Positions 1 through 8,566 of a DNA stretch of 64,000 nucleotides are shown here, piece by piece. The DNA is taken from positions 565,501-629,500 of the forward strand of contig NZ_CP019947.1 in assembly GCF_002025205.1 (NCBI RefSeq), read 5' to 3'. This stretch comes from Pseudomonas sp. CC6-YY-74 (GTDB lineage Bacteria; Pseudomonadota; Gammaproteobacteria; Pseudomonadales; Pseudomonadaceae). The notes under the pieces were generated by a model. That model searched no databases. It was not told the DNA's origin and saw nothing but the letters and a program-made list of their open reading frames with translations. The translations under genes and the position numbers were made by a program. Every line of letters starts with the position of its first letter. Positions within the stretch are counted from its first letter, which is position 1.

Positions 1-362
1 CCATGACCGTGATCGGTTTCGGCGAGGGCCGGCAGCTGCCCACCGCCGGTGCGGCGGGGGCGAAGAATGTCCTGCTCGAACCCAAGCTCGGCCGCCTGAT
101 CCATCGGCATGCCGATGGTGAGGAAGACCATTACATCCAGAACACTCTGCTGACCGCGCAACCGGGCGATCGTGTAATCAACGTCAACCCGGGCGGTGGC
201 GGCTATGGCGATCCACTGCGTCGTCCGCTGGCTGCGGTACTGGCCGATGTGCGCAACGGCCTGGTCTCGGTCGACGGCGCGCGCCTGGAATACGGCGTAG
301 TGATCGACGGCAACGGCCAACTAGATGAAGCCGCCACCCACGCCAACCGCGCCGCGCACTAA
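1..362 (+). CDS. hyuB: Hydantoinase B / 5-oxoprolinase beta subunit, C-terminal fragment (gene starts before the window)
   Basis: Only the last ~120 codons are present; the reading frame is open from the left edge and stops with TAA at 360-362. The end of the protein carries the glycine-rich NPGGGGYGDP stretch typical of the C-terminus of HyuB/oxoprolinase-B proteins, which pair with HyuA in ATP-dependent opening of hydantoin or 5-oxoproline-type rings. The hyuA-like gene follows 35 bases downstream in the same direction, so the two probably form one transcript. Substrate cannot be told from this fragment. Confidence 0.85.
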   Translation, partial: MTVIGFGEGRQLPTAGAAGAKNVLLEPKLGRLIHRHADGEEDHYIQNTLLTAQPGDRVINVNPGGGGYGDPLRRPLAAVLADVRNGLVSVDGARLEYGVVIDGNGQLDEAATHANRAAH

Positions 363-397
363 GCACAGCCCCATTGAGCAATGCAGAGGATTCGAGC

Positions 398-2488
398 ATG
401 AGCAAACAACAATATCGCCTGGGCATCGATGCCGGCGGCACCTTCACCGACTTCATCCTCGCCGACCAACAGGGCAACGTGCAGCTGTTCAAGGCGCCGT
501 CCACCCCGCATGACGGCACCCTGGCCATCCGCAACGGCCTGGCGCAAATCGCCGATGCCATCGGCCGCACGCCAGCCGAGATCATTGCCGACTGCGATCT
601 GTGCATCAACGGCACCACCGTGGCGCTCAACGCGCTAATCGAAAAGACTGGGGTCAGGGTCGGCCTGCTGTGCACCGATGGCCATGAAGACAGCCTGGAA
701 ATCCGCCTGGGCCACAAGGAAGACGGCCATCGTTACGACGCCACCTATCCACCGGCGCATATGCTGGTGCCGCGCCACCTGCGTCGTCCGATTGGCGGCC
801 GAATCGTCAGTGACGGCAGCGAGTACAGCCCGCTGGACGAGGCGGCGATCCATGCCGCCATCGACTACTTCCGCGAACAACAGGTGCAGGCGGTGGCGAT
901 CTCCTTCGTCTGGTCGGTGCGCAACCCCAGTCACGAGCAACGCGCCATGGCCATGGTGCGTGCCGCCTTACCGGACGTCTTCGTCTGCAGCGGCCACGAG
1001 GTGTTCCCGCAGATTCGCGAATACACCCGCACCTCGACCACCGTGGTCAACGCCTACCTGAGCCCAGTGATGGGCCGCTATATCGAACGCATCGACGCCC
1101 TGTTCGAGGAGCTGGGCGCGCAGCAGCCGACCCGCTACTTCCAGTCCAACGGTGGCCTGGCTCCGGGCGTGGTGATGCGTGAGCGTGCGGTCAACGCGAT
1201 CAACTCGGGCCCTGCCTCCGCCCCGCAAGCCGGTCTGTGCGTGGCCCAGCCCTTCGGTATCGACAACGTGATCACCGTCGACATGGGCGGTACCTCGTTC
1301 GACATCACCCTGAGCAAAGGTGGGCGCACCAATTTCAGCAAGGACAGCGACTTCCTGCGCTACCGCATCGGCGTACCGATGATCCAGGTGGAAACCCTCG
1401 GCGCCGGCGGCGGCTCTATCGCCCACCTCGACGACTTCGGCATGCTCCAGGTCGGCCCCCGCAGTGCCGGGGCTAACCCCGGCCCTGTGTGTTATGGCAA
1501 GGGTGGAGTCGAACCGACTGTGACCGACGCCAACCTGGCACTCGGTTATCTGGCTGATGGCGCACTGCTCGGTGGCAGCATCCGGCTAAACCGACAAGCT
1601 GCGATCGAGGCGATCCGCAGCAAGATTGCCGAACCGCTGGGCATAAGCGTTGAGCGCGCTGCTATCGGCATCATCACCCTGGTCAACCTCAACATGGTCA
1701 GTGGTATCCGTCGGGTGTCCGTCGAGCGTGGTTATGATCCGCGTGACTTCGCCCTGATCGGTGCCGGTGGAGCCGCGGGCATGCACGTGATGCGCCTGGC
1801 CGAGGAGATCGGCAGCAAGGTCGTACTGATTCCCAAAGTGGCTTCGGGGTTGTGCGCCTTCGGCCAGATTCTCTCGGACATTCGCTATGACCAGCTGACT
1901 ACTCTGCCGATGCGTCTGGATGACGAGTTCGTCGACCTGGAGCAGCTCAACCTGGCTCTGCACCAGCTGCGCGAGCGTGGCATGGCCAACCTGCGCGACG
2001 ACGGTTTCGGTGGCGACAACCGCATCGACTGCCAGTACAACCTGGAGATCCGCTACCTCGGGCAGATCCACGAGTGCAACGTCGAGCTGAGCCGCGACCA
2101 ACTCGACCACAGCAGCCTGGCGGCGCTGCGCGAAGCCTTCCACCAGCGGCACAAGGCGCTGTTCTCCTACAGTGAACCGGACAGTCCAATCGAGCTGGTC
2201 AACCTCGAATGCTCGGTCATCGCGCGGTTGCAGCGTCCACCCATGCCTGAGCTTGCAACCCCGCTCGAGGCAACGGCCGCGACTCCGGCCGGTCACCGGC
2301 CGATGCTGTTCAGTGCGCAAGACGACTGGCAGGACACCCCGGTGTACAACGGCGACCGGATAGAAGTAGGGCAGATGATTCAAGGCCCCTGTGTGATTGA
2401 GGAAGCGACCACCAACATCGTTGTCCCGCCGGGCTGGCAGGTCAGCTTGGCGCCCTCGGCTACATATGAACTGACCCCCGGTCATTGA
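398..2488 (+). CDS. hyuA: Hydantoinase A / 5-oxoprolinase alpha-type subunit
   Basis: A 696-residue protein of the hydantoinase/oxoprolinase A family, a cytosolic ATP-dependent ring-opening amidohydrolase subunit. It has the N-terminal nucleotide-binding motif GIDAGGTFTDF (residues ~10-20), a second actin-like phosphate motif VDMGGTSFDI (~300) and LGAGGGSIA (~335), and the usual family length of about 690. The reading frame opens at a TTG at 374, but the ATG at 398 has AGAGGA 7 bases ahead and begins MSKQQYRLGID, so it is preferred. It follows hyuB closely. The true substrate (hydantoin, N-methylhydantoin, oxoproline or acetophenone-like) is not decided by sequence alone. Confidence 0.88.
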   Translation: MSKQQYRLGIDAGGTFTDFILADQQGNVQLFKAPSTPHDGTLAIRNGLAQIADAIGRTPAEIIADCDLCINGTTVALNALIEKTGVRVGLLCTDGHEDSLEIRLGHKEDGHRYDATYPPAHMLVPRHLRRPIGGRIVSDGSEYSPLDEAAIHAAIDYFREQQVQAVAISFVWSVRNPSHEQRAMAMVRAALPDVFVCSGHEVFPQIREYTRTSTTVVNAYLSPVMGRYIERIDALFEELGAQQPTRYFQSNGGLAPGVVMRERAVNAINSGPASAPQAGLCVAQPFGIDNVITVDMGGTSFDITLSKGGRTNFSKDSDFLRYRIGVPMIQVETLGAGGGSIAHLDDFGMLQVGPRSAGANPGPVCYGKGGVEPTVTDANLALGYLADGALLGGSIRLNRQAAIEAIRSKIAEPLGISVERAAIGIITLVNLNMVSGIRRVSVERGYDPRDFALIGAGGAAGMHVMRLAEEIGSKVVLIPKVASGLCAFGQILSDIRYDQLTTLPMRLDDEFVDLEQLNLALHQLRERGMANLRDDGFGGDNRIDCQYNLEIRYLGQIHECNVELSRDQLDHSSLAALREAFHQRHKALFSYSEPDSPIELVNLECSVIARLQRPPMPELATPLEATAATPAGHRPMLFSAQDDWQDTPVYNGDRIEVGQMIQGPCVIEEATTNIVVPPGWQVSLAPSATYELTPGH

Positions 2489-2523
2489 CCGTCAGGAAGC
2501 TTTAATCAAGGATGGTGTAACAA

Positions 2524-2553
2524 CGGCACCGACGGTATTCAACGTTGGTGCCG
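2524..2553 (+). terminator. Hairpin after hyuA, possible terminator
   Basis: Arms CGGCACCGACG and CGTTGGTGCCG (one mismatch) around an 8-base loop, 35 bases past the hyuA stop. There is no T-run directly after it, so it may be a Rho-independent-like stop or only a structured leader for the AraC gene. Confidence 0.4.
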
Positions 2554-2585
2554 CCCTCATAATAATTACAAGTTGAGGACCGTCC

Positions 2586-3545
2586 ATGGCAGATCAATTG
2601 TCCACCCGGTATTGGCCTGAGAGTGAAAGGCAACCGCGCTGGGCCGAAGCCATCGGCAATACATACTTTCCATTGTCGTTGGAGTTCAATCCCAGCGCCA
2701 ATTTCCAAGGCAGTCTGAAAATCTGGAAGACGGCCAGTACGCCATTGGCGTTATCGCGCCTGCGCTCCAGTCAGCTAGGCTATTCGCGCAGCGAGGGTCA
2801 GGTTAGCGAAGACACTGAACCCTGTTACCTGGTTACGGTGCCGCGTCTCACCGAGGTGCACTTCGAGCAGGACGGTCGTGAGCTCCATTGTCAGCCAGGT
2901 GGATTCATCTTCGAGCGGGGCGATGCGCCTTATCGTTTTCACTACTCCTCGGACAACGACCTTTGGGTATTCAAACTGCCTGAGCGCGCGCTGCATGGAC
3001 AGATACGTGGAGCCGAGCGCTACACCCGTTTCTGCTTCGACGCTCGGCGTGGCTTGGGGCGAATTTTTGTTGATCAACTGGCGATGTGTGCCGCGCGCTT
3101 CGACGAATGCGATGCGGACGCCCGTCATATGCTGCTGGAGCAAGCCCTTTCGACGCTGTTAATGGCTCTGCGCCAGGATGAACGAGTTCTCAACAGTGAA
3201 AGCTCGAATCTAGCCGCCCTGCATTTGCAGCGTATCGAGCACTACATTGACCTACACGTGTGTTCAGCTGAACTAAATCCGCAGCATATTGCTCAGGCCT
3301 GCGGCTTATCCGTTCGCTATCTGCACAAATTATTCTCCAGCACGCCCTACAGCCTCGGTGAATGGATTCGCCTGAAGCGACTAGAGGCGGTATACCAACG
3401 TCTGCGCGATCCCCACTGCCACCTATCAATCGGTGAGCTGGCATATCGCTGGGGGTTTAGCGATCAGGCACAATTTTCCCGGCATTTCCGTCAGCACTTC
3501 GGTTGCAGCGCCAGTGAAGCCCGAGCCGTCCCGCTAAAGCATTAG
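2586..3545 (+). CDS. AraC-family transcriptional regulator
   Basis: 319 residues. The C-terminal ~100 residues form the two helix-turn-helix units of AraC/XylS proteins (ISxGELAYRWGFSDQAQFSRHFRQHFG near 280-305 is the second unit). The N-terminal ~190 residues resemble the AraC-binding-like domain found in FeaR-type activators. ATG at 2586 has GAGGAC 8 bases upstream. It lies 97 bases past hyuA in the same direction and is a plausible local regulator of the hydantoinase genes, but that link is inferred from position only. The next gene (csiR) converges on it. Confidence 0.85.
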   Translation: MADQLSTRYWPESERQPRWAEAIGNTYFPLSLEFNPSANFQGSLKIWKTASTPLALSRLRSSQLGYSRSEGQVSEDTEPCYLVTVPRLTEVHFEQDGRELHCQPGGFIFERGDAPYRFHYSSDNDLWVFKLPERALHGQIRGAERYTRFCFDARRGLGRIFVDQLAMCAARFDECDADARHMLLEQALSTLLMALRQDERVLNSESSNLAALHLQRIEHYIDLHVCSAELNPQHIAQACGLSVRYLHKLFSSTPYSLGEWIRLKRLEAVYQRLRDPHCHLSIGELAYRWGFSDQAQFSRHFRQHFGCSASEARAVPLKH

Positions 3546-3652
3546 TCGGTAACTTGATTGCCGATGTGCTCTGGGCGAGTAGAAGTCGTTCGGCGAAGAT
3601 CACCCACGTGCTGAGACTTCCCCAGGCAGCCCCAGATAGCGAGATGCGGTAC

Positions 3653-4372
3653 CTACTCCATGAGTTCAGGGTCGGGCAGGGAAGTACTCAGCTTGCTGCT
3701 GCGCATGATCCCCGCAATGATCGGTACCGGCGTCATCAGGTGAGCCTGCATCATGGCGCTTGCGCGCGTTGCGTCACGGGCAAGGATGGCTTCGACCAGC
3801 TCGCTGTGTTCTTGGCGTTTCAGGGTCAAGGCCTCCTCGGAGAGCACCGTGCGCCGCAGCCACAGCTGGCGATAGCGCTCGGCCTGATCGAACAGGTAGG
3901 CGCGCGCCTGCAGCAGGTGCCTGGAGCCACAGCCGGCGGCTATGGCTGTGTGGAAGGCCTTGTGCCGGGCATCCCAGATTTCCAACAGCTGCTCCTGAGT
4001 CTTGACCTCCATCACCTTGGCCAATGTATGCGAGCAGGCCAACACCTGGGCCTCCCAGGCGTCATCGCCGCGTTCGATGGCGAGCCTCAGCACCAGTGCC
4101 TCGAGATTGGCCCGGGCGTCGTAGATGTCCTGCATCTCGCTCAGCGACATTGAGGCGACGCGGTAGCCGCGCTGGCTGATCGCGACCACCAGGTTTTCCG
4201 CAATCAGCTGCGACAGCGCCTCGCGCAGGGGGCCTACGCCTAGGTCGTAGCGCTCCTTGAGTGCGCTCATCCGCAGCTTTTCGCCGGCCTTGAACAGCCC
4301 CTGAATGATGTCCCGCTTGAGCCACTCATAGCCGCTGACTGCTGAGTTTTGCCGGGGGGCGAGGGTATCCAT
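3653..4372 (-). CDS. csiR: GntR/FadR-family repressor of the csiD-lhgO cluster (CsiR type)
   Basis: 239 residues: N-terminal winged helix (residues ~10-75, LRMSALKERYDLGVGPLREALSQLIAENLV) followed by an all-helical FCD ligand domain, as in FadR-subfamily GntR regulators. In E. coli and P. putida CsiR represses csiD/lhgO and is released by glutarate or 2-hydroxyglutarate. Here the gene is divergent from csiD across a 190-base interval, which is the expected arrangement. The ATG at 4372 follows a GAGGAA ribosome site. Identification rests on family plus context; other FCD regulators look alike. Confidence 0.8.
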   Translation of the reverse strand: MDTLAPRQNSAVSGYEWLKRDIIQGLFKAGEKLRMSALKERYDLGVGPLREALSQLIAENLVVAISQRGYRVASMSLSEMQDIYDARANLEALVLRLAIERGDDAWEAQVLACSHTLAKVMEVKTQEQLLEIWDARHKAFHTAIAAGCGSRHLLQARAYLFDQAERYRQLWLRRTVLSEEALTLKRQEHSELVEAILARDATRASAMMQAHLMTPVPIIAGIMRSSKLSTSLPDPELME

Positions 4373-4446
4373 AAGCCATGTTCCTCAACGGATTTTGCCC
4401 ATCATACCCAAGTGCCGAAATATCTACTAAGTGGAGACATAGGAAG

Positions 4447-4478
4447 TGTTTATCTACATTTGTAAAAAACGTAGACAT
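4447..4478 (-). promoter_or_regulatory. Candidate CsiR operator between csiR and csiD
   Basis: On the minus strand ATGT-N5-TTTT occurs exactly at 4478-4466. After a 6-base gap comes a second ATGT half (4459-4456) with a degraded right half. The same stretch holds an inverted repeat TCTAC (4453-4457) / GTAGA (4471-4475). As I recall, E. coli CsiR is described as binding (T/A)TGT-N5-TTTT pairs 6 bp apart. The site is about 85 bases upstream of the csiD ATG. No binding evidence is available here. Confidence 0.5.
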
Positions 4479-4562
4479 TTTAATTTAATGGCGATAACTT
4501 TGTCCCCGCTGCCCTGGCAAGTCCTAGAGCGGCGCACAGATCATCTTCGTCAGGACTCTGCC

Positions 4563-5540
4563 ATGAATGCCTTTACCCAACTGAAAGACCTCGTGATGCC
4601 GCTACCGACTGCCGTTCATGGCTTTTCTCTGGCGCCCTCCGCGCAGTCGCCCCGTTTGCTCGAACTGACCTTCGCCAAGGCGACGGTGGAGGCTTTCTGC
4701 GCGGCGGTGGCCAAGTGGCCGGTGCAGGCGCTGGAGTACAAGTCCTTCCTGCGCTTTCGCTGCGCCAGGATTCTCGATGATCTGTGTGGCAACAGCCTGC
4801 GTCCGGTGCTGCTCAACACCCTGATGGATCGCACCACGGGCGGCATGCTGATCAGGCCCGAGGGCTTGGACGATGTGGCCCAGGCCGATGACATGGTCAA
4901 GCTGTCCACGGCGGTGGCGCATCTGTTGGGGCGCTCGAACTTCGATGCCATGAGCGGCCAGTTCTACGCGCGCTTCGTGGTCGAGAACATCGACAACTCC
5001 GACAGCTACCTGCGCCAGCCGCACCGGGTGATGGAGCTGCACAACGATGGGACCTTCGTCGACCAGATCACCGACTACGTGCTGATGATGAAAATTGATG
5101 AGCAGAACATCGAAGGTGGCAATTCGCTGATCCTGCACTTGGACGACTGGGAGGACCGCGATGCCTTCTTCCATCATCCGCTGGCGCGGCGGGTCATGCG
5201 CTGGACTGCGCCGCCGAGTAAGAAGGTCGACCAGGACGTGTTTCATGCGATCTTCGATGTCGACGCCGAAGGGCGGCCGACCATGCGCTATATCGACCAA
5301 TTCGTGCAGCCCAAGGACTTCGATGAAGGCAACTGGCTGACCGACCTGTCGATCTCCCTGGAGGGCAGCCCAAACAAGCTGTCCGTGCCGGTGCCAGTGG
5401 GCTGCTTCCTGCTGATCAATAACCTGTACTGGCTGCATGGCCGCGACCGCTTCACCCCGCATCCGGGGCTGCGTCGTGAGCTGATGCGCCAACGCGGCTA
5501 CTTCAGCTACCCCAAGCTCGGCCACCAGCAAGGTCAATAA
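4563..5540 (+). CDS. csiD: Glutarate 2-hydroxylase, Fe(II)/2-oxoglutarate dioxygenase CsiD (GlaH)
   Basis: 325 residues, the same length as E. coli CsiD. It converts glutarate to L-2-hydroxyglutarate with O2 and 2-oxoglutarate in the cytosol. The iron ligands are visible at the E. coli positions: His160 and Asp162 in MELHNDGTF and His292 in [12 protein letters not shown], with Arg311 in LMRQRGYF for the 2-oxoglutarate carboxylate. The reading frame opens at 4446, but the ATG at 4563 gives [10 protein letters not shown], matching the family start. Downstream lhgO oxidises the product. The gene is divergent from csiR, with its likely operator in between. Confidence 0.95.
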   Translation: MNAFTQLKDLVMPLPTAVHGFSLAPSAQSPRLLELTFAKATVEAFCAAVAKWPVQALEYKSFLRFRCARILDDLCGNSLRPVLLNTLMDRTTGGMLIRPEGLDDVAQADDMVKLSTAVAHLLGRSNFDAMSGQFYARFVVENIDNSDSYLRQPHRVMELHNDGTFVDQITDYVLMMKIDEQNIEGGNSLILHLDDWEDRDAFFHHPLARRVMRWTAPPSKKVDQDVFHAIFDVDAEGRPTMRYIDQFVQPKDFDEGNWLTDLSISLEGSPNKLSVPVPVGCFLLINNLYWLHGRDRFTPHPGLRRELMRQRGYFSYPKLGHQQGQ

Positions 5541-5556
5541 TTGCCATTAATTGGAC

Positions 5557-5577
5557 AGGGCTACGCGGTGTAGCCCT
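5557..5577 (+). other. Small hairpin between csiD and lhgO
   Basis: AGGGCTAC / GTAGCCCT arms with a 5-base loop, in the 83-base gap after csiD. No T-run follows, so it may be an attenuating or mRNA-processing structure inside the operon rather than a full terminator. Confidence 0.4.
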
Positions 5578-5623
5578 TGTCGCTTGTCCACTGGACAACA
5601 CAGATCGAGTAGAGGTGATAGCG

Positions 5624-6852
5624 GTGTACGATTTTGTGATCATCGGGGGCGGCATTATCGGCATGTCGACCGCCATGCAGTTAATCAAGGCCTACCCAGA
5701 GTCGAAAATCCTGTTGCTCGAGAAAGAGTCCGGGCCAGCCAAGCACCAGACCGGGCACAACAGCGGGGTCATCCACGCCGGCGTCTACTACACGCCTGGC
5801 AGCCTGAAGGCGAAGTTCTGCCTGGAAGGCAACCGCGCCACCAAGTCGTTCTGTGATGAGCAGGGCATTGCCTACGATGAGTGCGGCAAGTTGCTGGTCG
5901 CCACCAATGAGGTGGAAATGCAGCGCATGCGCGCGTTGTGGGAGCGAACCGCGGCCAACGGGCTGGAGCGTGAGTGGCTGTCGGCCGAGCAGCTCAGGGA
6001 GCGTGAGCCGAATATCACCGGGATCGGCGGGATATTCGTGCCCTCCAGCGGCATCGTCAACTATGCCGAGGTCACCGCCGCCATGGCCCGCGAGTTCCAG
6101 AAGCACGGTGGCGAGATTCGCTACGACAGCGAAGTCATCGGCCTGCAAGAGACAGCGGCCGAGATGCGGGTGAAAACTCAGCAGGGCGAATACAGCGCAC
6201 GCTTTATGGTGACCTGCTCGGGTCTGATGGCCGACCGCATGGTACGCCTGCTGGGCCTAGACCCGGGCTTCAGCATTTGCCCCTTCCGTGGCGAGTACTA
6301 CCTGCTGCCCGAGCAGCACAACCGGATCGTCAACCACCTGATCTACCCGATTCCCGATCCGTCCATGCCGTTCCTCGGCGTGCACCTGACGCGGATGATC
6401 GACGGCAGCGTGACGGTCGGCCCGAATGCGGTGCTGGCGCTCAAGCGCGAGGGGTATCGCAAGCGCGACATCTCCCTGGCCGACACCTTCGAGATGCTGA
6501 CCACCCGGGCATTCTCAAAGTGCTCAAGGACAACCTGCGCCCCGGCCTGATCGAGATGAAGAACTCGCTGTACAAACGCGGCTATCTGGAACTGGTGCGC
6601 AAGTACTGCCCCAGCCTCCAGGTACAGGATCTCAAGCCCTACCCGGCCGGGGTCCGCGCCCAGGCGGTGTCCAAGGAAGGCAAGCTGATCGAGGACTTCC
6701 TGTTCCGCAATACCCGGCGCAGCGTCAACGTCTGCAATGCACCGTCGCCAGCGGCCACCTCGGCCATTCCGATCGGCGCCTACATCATCAAGCAGATTGA
6801 TGCACAGCTGCAGGGACTGCCTGGATTTGCAACATCCAAACACCCCGCATAA
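5624..6852 (+). pseudogene. lhgO: L-2-hydroxyglutarate dehydrogenase/oxidase LhgO, broken by one missing base
   Basis: FAD-dependent oxidase turning L-2-hydroxyglutarate into 2-oxoglutarate and passing electrons to the quinone pool. The N-terminus starts MYDFVIIGGGIIGMSTAM (FAD-binding GxGxxG) from GTG 5624 with GAGGTG 6 bases upstream; an in-frame GTG at 5615 is less likely. The first frame runs well to residue ~293 (LADTFEMLTT), then goes to nonsense and stops at 6550. The rest of LhgO (GILKVLKDNLRPG through VNVCNAPSPAATSAIPIGAYI) continues in another frame from 6508 to TAA 6852. Adding one C to the CCC at 6504-6506 restores a 409-residue protein (E. coli 422). The deletion lies in CCCGGG and may be a sequence error. 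Confidence 0.9.
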
Positions 6853-7089
6853 GCAACTCGGGGCGAATGCGACAGTGCGCTGGGACGAACAAGACGGTGC
6901 ACCAGACGACAAGCCTCGCTCCGGCTCAGCCTAATAGGCTGTCGACCAGTGCACTCAACGCTCCCGAGCCAAGTCAGCGTTGCTGAGCTGATTACCGAGT
7001 TGCAGTGCGTGAGTGTGATCAAAAGCCGGGTGCCTGCTTATACGGCTACCCCCAGAAACCATGCTTGTTAGTCATCTTGAGAGCGCGCC

Positions 7090-8457
7090 ATGAACCAGTC
7101 AGTGTCCTCGCTGCCAGAAAAAGACATTCAGTATCAACTGCACCCCTACACCAATGCCCGCCTGCATCAGGAGGTCGGCCCGCTGATCATCGAGCGAGGG
7201 GAGGGCATCTATGTCTATGACGATCAGGGCAAGGGTTATATCGAGGCGATGGCTGGGTTGTGGAGCGCCGCGCTGGGTTTCAGCAATCAACGTCTGATCA
7301 AGGCCGCCGAGCAGCAACTCAACACCCTGCCGTTCTATCACCTGTTCAGTCACAAATCGCACCGCCCGAGCATCGAGCTGGCCGAGAAACTGATCGAAAT
7401 GGCGCCGGTGCCGATGAGCAAGGTGTTCTTCACCAACTCCGGTTCCGAGGCCAACGACACCGTGGTGAAGATGGTCTGGTACCTGAACAATGCGCGCGGC
7501 TTGCCGGCCAAGAAGAAGTTCATCAGCCGGGTCAACGGCTACCACGGCATCACCATCGCCAGCGCCAGCCTGACCGGCCTGCCGGGCAACCAGCGAGGTT
7601 TCGACCTGCCGCTGCCGGGCTTCCTACATGTCGGCTGCCCGCACCATTACCGTTTCGCCCTGGCCGGTGAAAGTGAAGAGCAGTTCGCCGACCGCCTGGC
7701 CGCCGAACTGGAGCAGAAGGTTCTCGCCGAAGGCCCGGACACCATCGCTGCGTTCATTGGCGAGCCGTTGATGGGCGCCGGCGGTGTCATAGTGCCGCCG
7801 CGCACCTACTGGGAGAAGATCCAGACGGTCTGCCGCAAGTACGACATCCTGGTGATCGCCGATGAGGTCATCTGCGGGTTTGGCCGTACCGGGCAGATGT
7901 TCGGCAGCCAGACCTTCGGCATCCAGCCGGACATCATGGTGGTGTCCAAGCAGCTGTCCTCGTCCTATCAGCCGATCGCGGCGATCTTGATCAATGACCC
8001 GGTGTTCCAGGGCATCGCCGATCACAGCCAGGCGCTCGGTTCGCTTGGCCATGGCTTCACCGGCAGCGGTCATCCGGTCGCCAGCGCCGTGGCCCTGGAA
8101 AATCTGAAGATCATCCAAGAGGACAACCTGGTCGAGCACGCGGCGCAGATGGGCCAGCTACTGCAGCGCGGCCTGCGAGACTTCGCCGACCATCCCCTGG
8201 TCGGCGAAGTTCGCGGATGTGGCCTCATCGCTGCAGTCGAACTGGTAGGCGATCGTGCCAGCAAGGCGCCTTACCATAGCCTAGGCACTCTGGGTCGCCA
8301 CATGGCGGCACGTGCACAAGAGCACGGGATGATCACTCGCGCCATGGGTGATGCCGTGGCCTTCTGTCCGCCGTTAATCGTCAACGAGCAGGAAGTCGGC
8401 CTGATTCTGGAGCGCTTTGCCAGGGCTCTGGACGACACCACCCAGTGGGTTGGTTAG
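7090..8457 (+). CDS. Class III omega-aminotransferase (PLP), GABA/5-aminovalerate-type role by context
   Basis: 455 residues, fold-type I PLP enzyme. The N-terminus (LHPYTNARLHQEVGPLIIERGEGIYVYD) and the middle (TNSGSEANDTVVKMV, NGYHGITIASASLTG, ADEVICGFGRTG) match the omega-amino acid:pyruvate / putrescine-pyruvate transaminase branch, not the classical GabT/DavT branch. The PLP lysine is in VVSKQLSSSYQPI (~residue 288); this site is more often AKGLTSGY. Lying between lhgO and gabD, it probably makes succinate or glutarate semialdehyde from GABA or 5-aminovalerate. Pyruvate may be the amino acceptor. Start ATG 7090 has only a weak ribosome site. The 237 bases before it contain a short hairpin (6927-6941) but no gene. 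Confidence 0.85.
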   Translation: MNQSVSSLPEKDIQYQLHPYTNARLHQEVGPLIIERGEGIYVYDDQGKGYIEAMAGLWSAALGFSNQRLIKAAEQQLNTLPFYHLFSHKSHRPSIELAEKLIEMAPVPMSKVFFTNSGSEANDTVVKMVWYLNNARGLPAKKKFISRVNGYHGITIASASLTGLPGNQRGFDLPLPGFLHVGCPHHYRFALAGESEEQFADRLAAELEQKVLAEGPDTIAAFIGEPLMGAGGVIVPPRTYWEKIQTVCRKYDILVIADEVICGFGRTGQMFGSQTFGIQPDIMVVSKQLSSSYQPIAAILINDPVFQGIADHSQALGSLGHGFTGSGHPVASAVALENLKIIQEDNLVEHAAQMGQLLQRGLRDFADHPLVGEVRGCGLIAAVELVGDRASKAPYHSLGTLGRHMAARAQEHGMITRAMGDAVAFCPPLIVNEQEVGLILERFARALDDTTQWVG

Positions 8458-8566
8458 ATCAATCCGGGGGAGGGGAGTATTACTTTTGTTCCACTCTCCT
8501 CTGTTTAAATCCATAGCTTGAAAAATAGCTGAGCCGCACTGAATGCAGCCTGCGAAGGAGTCCGTC

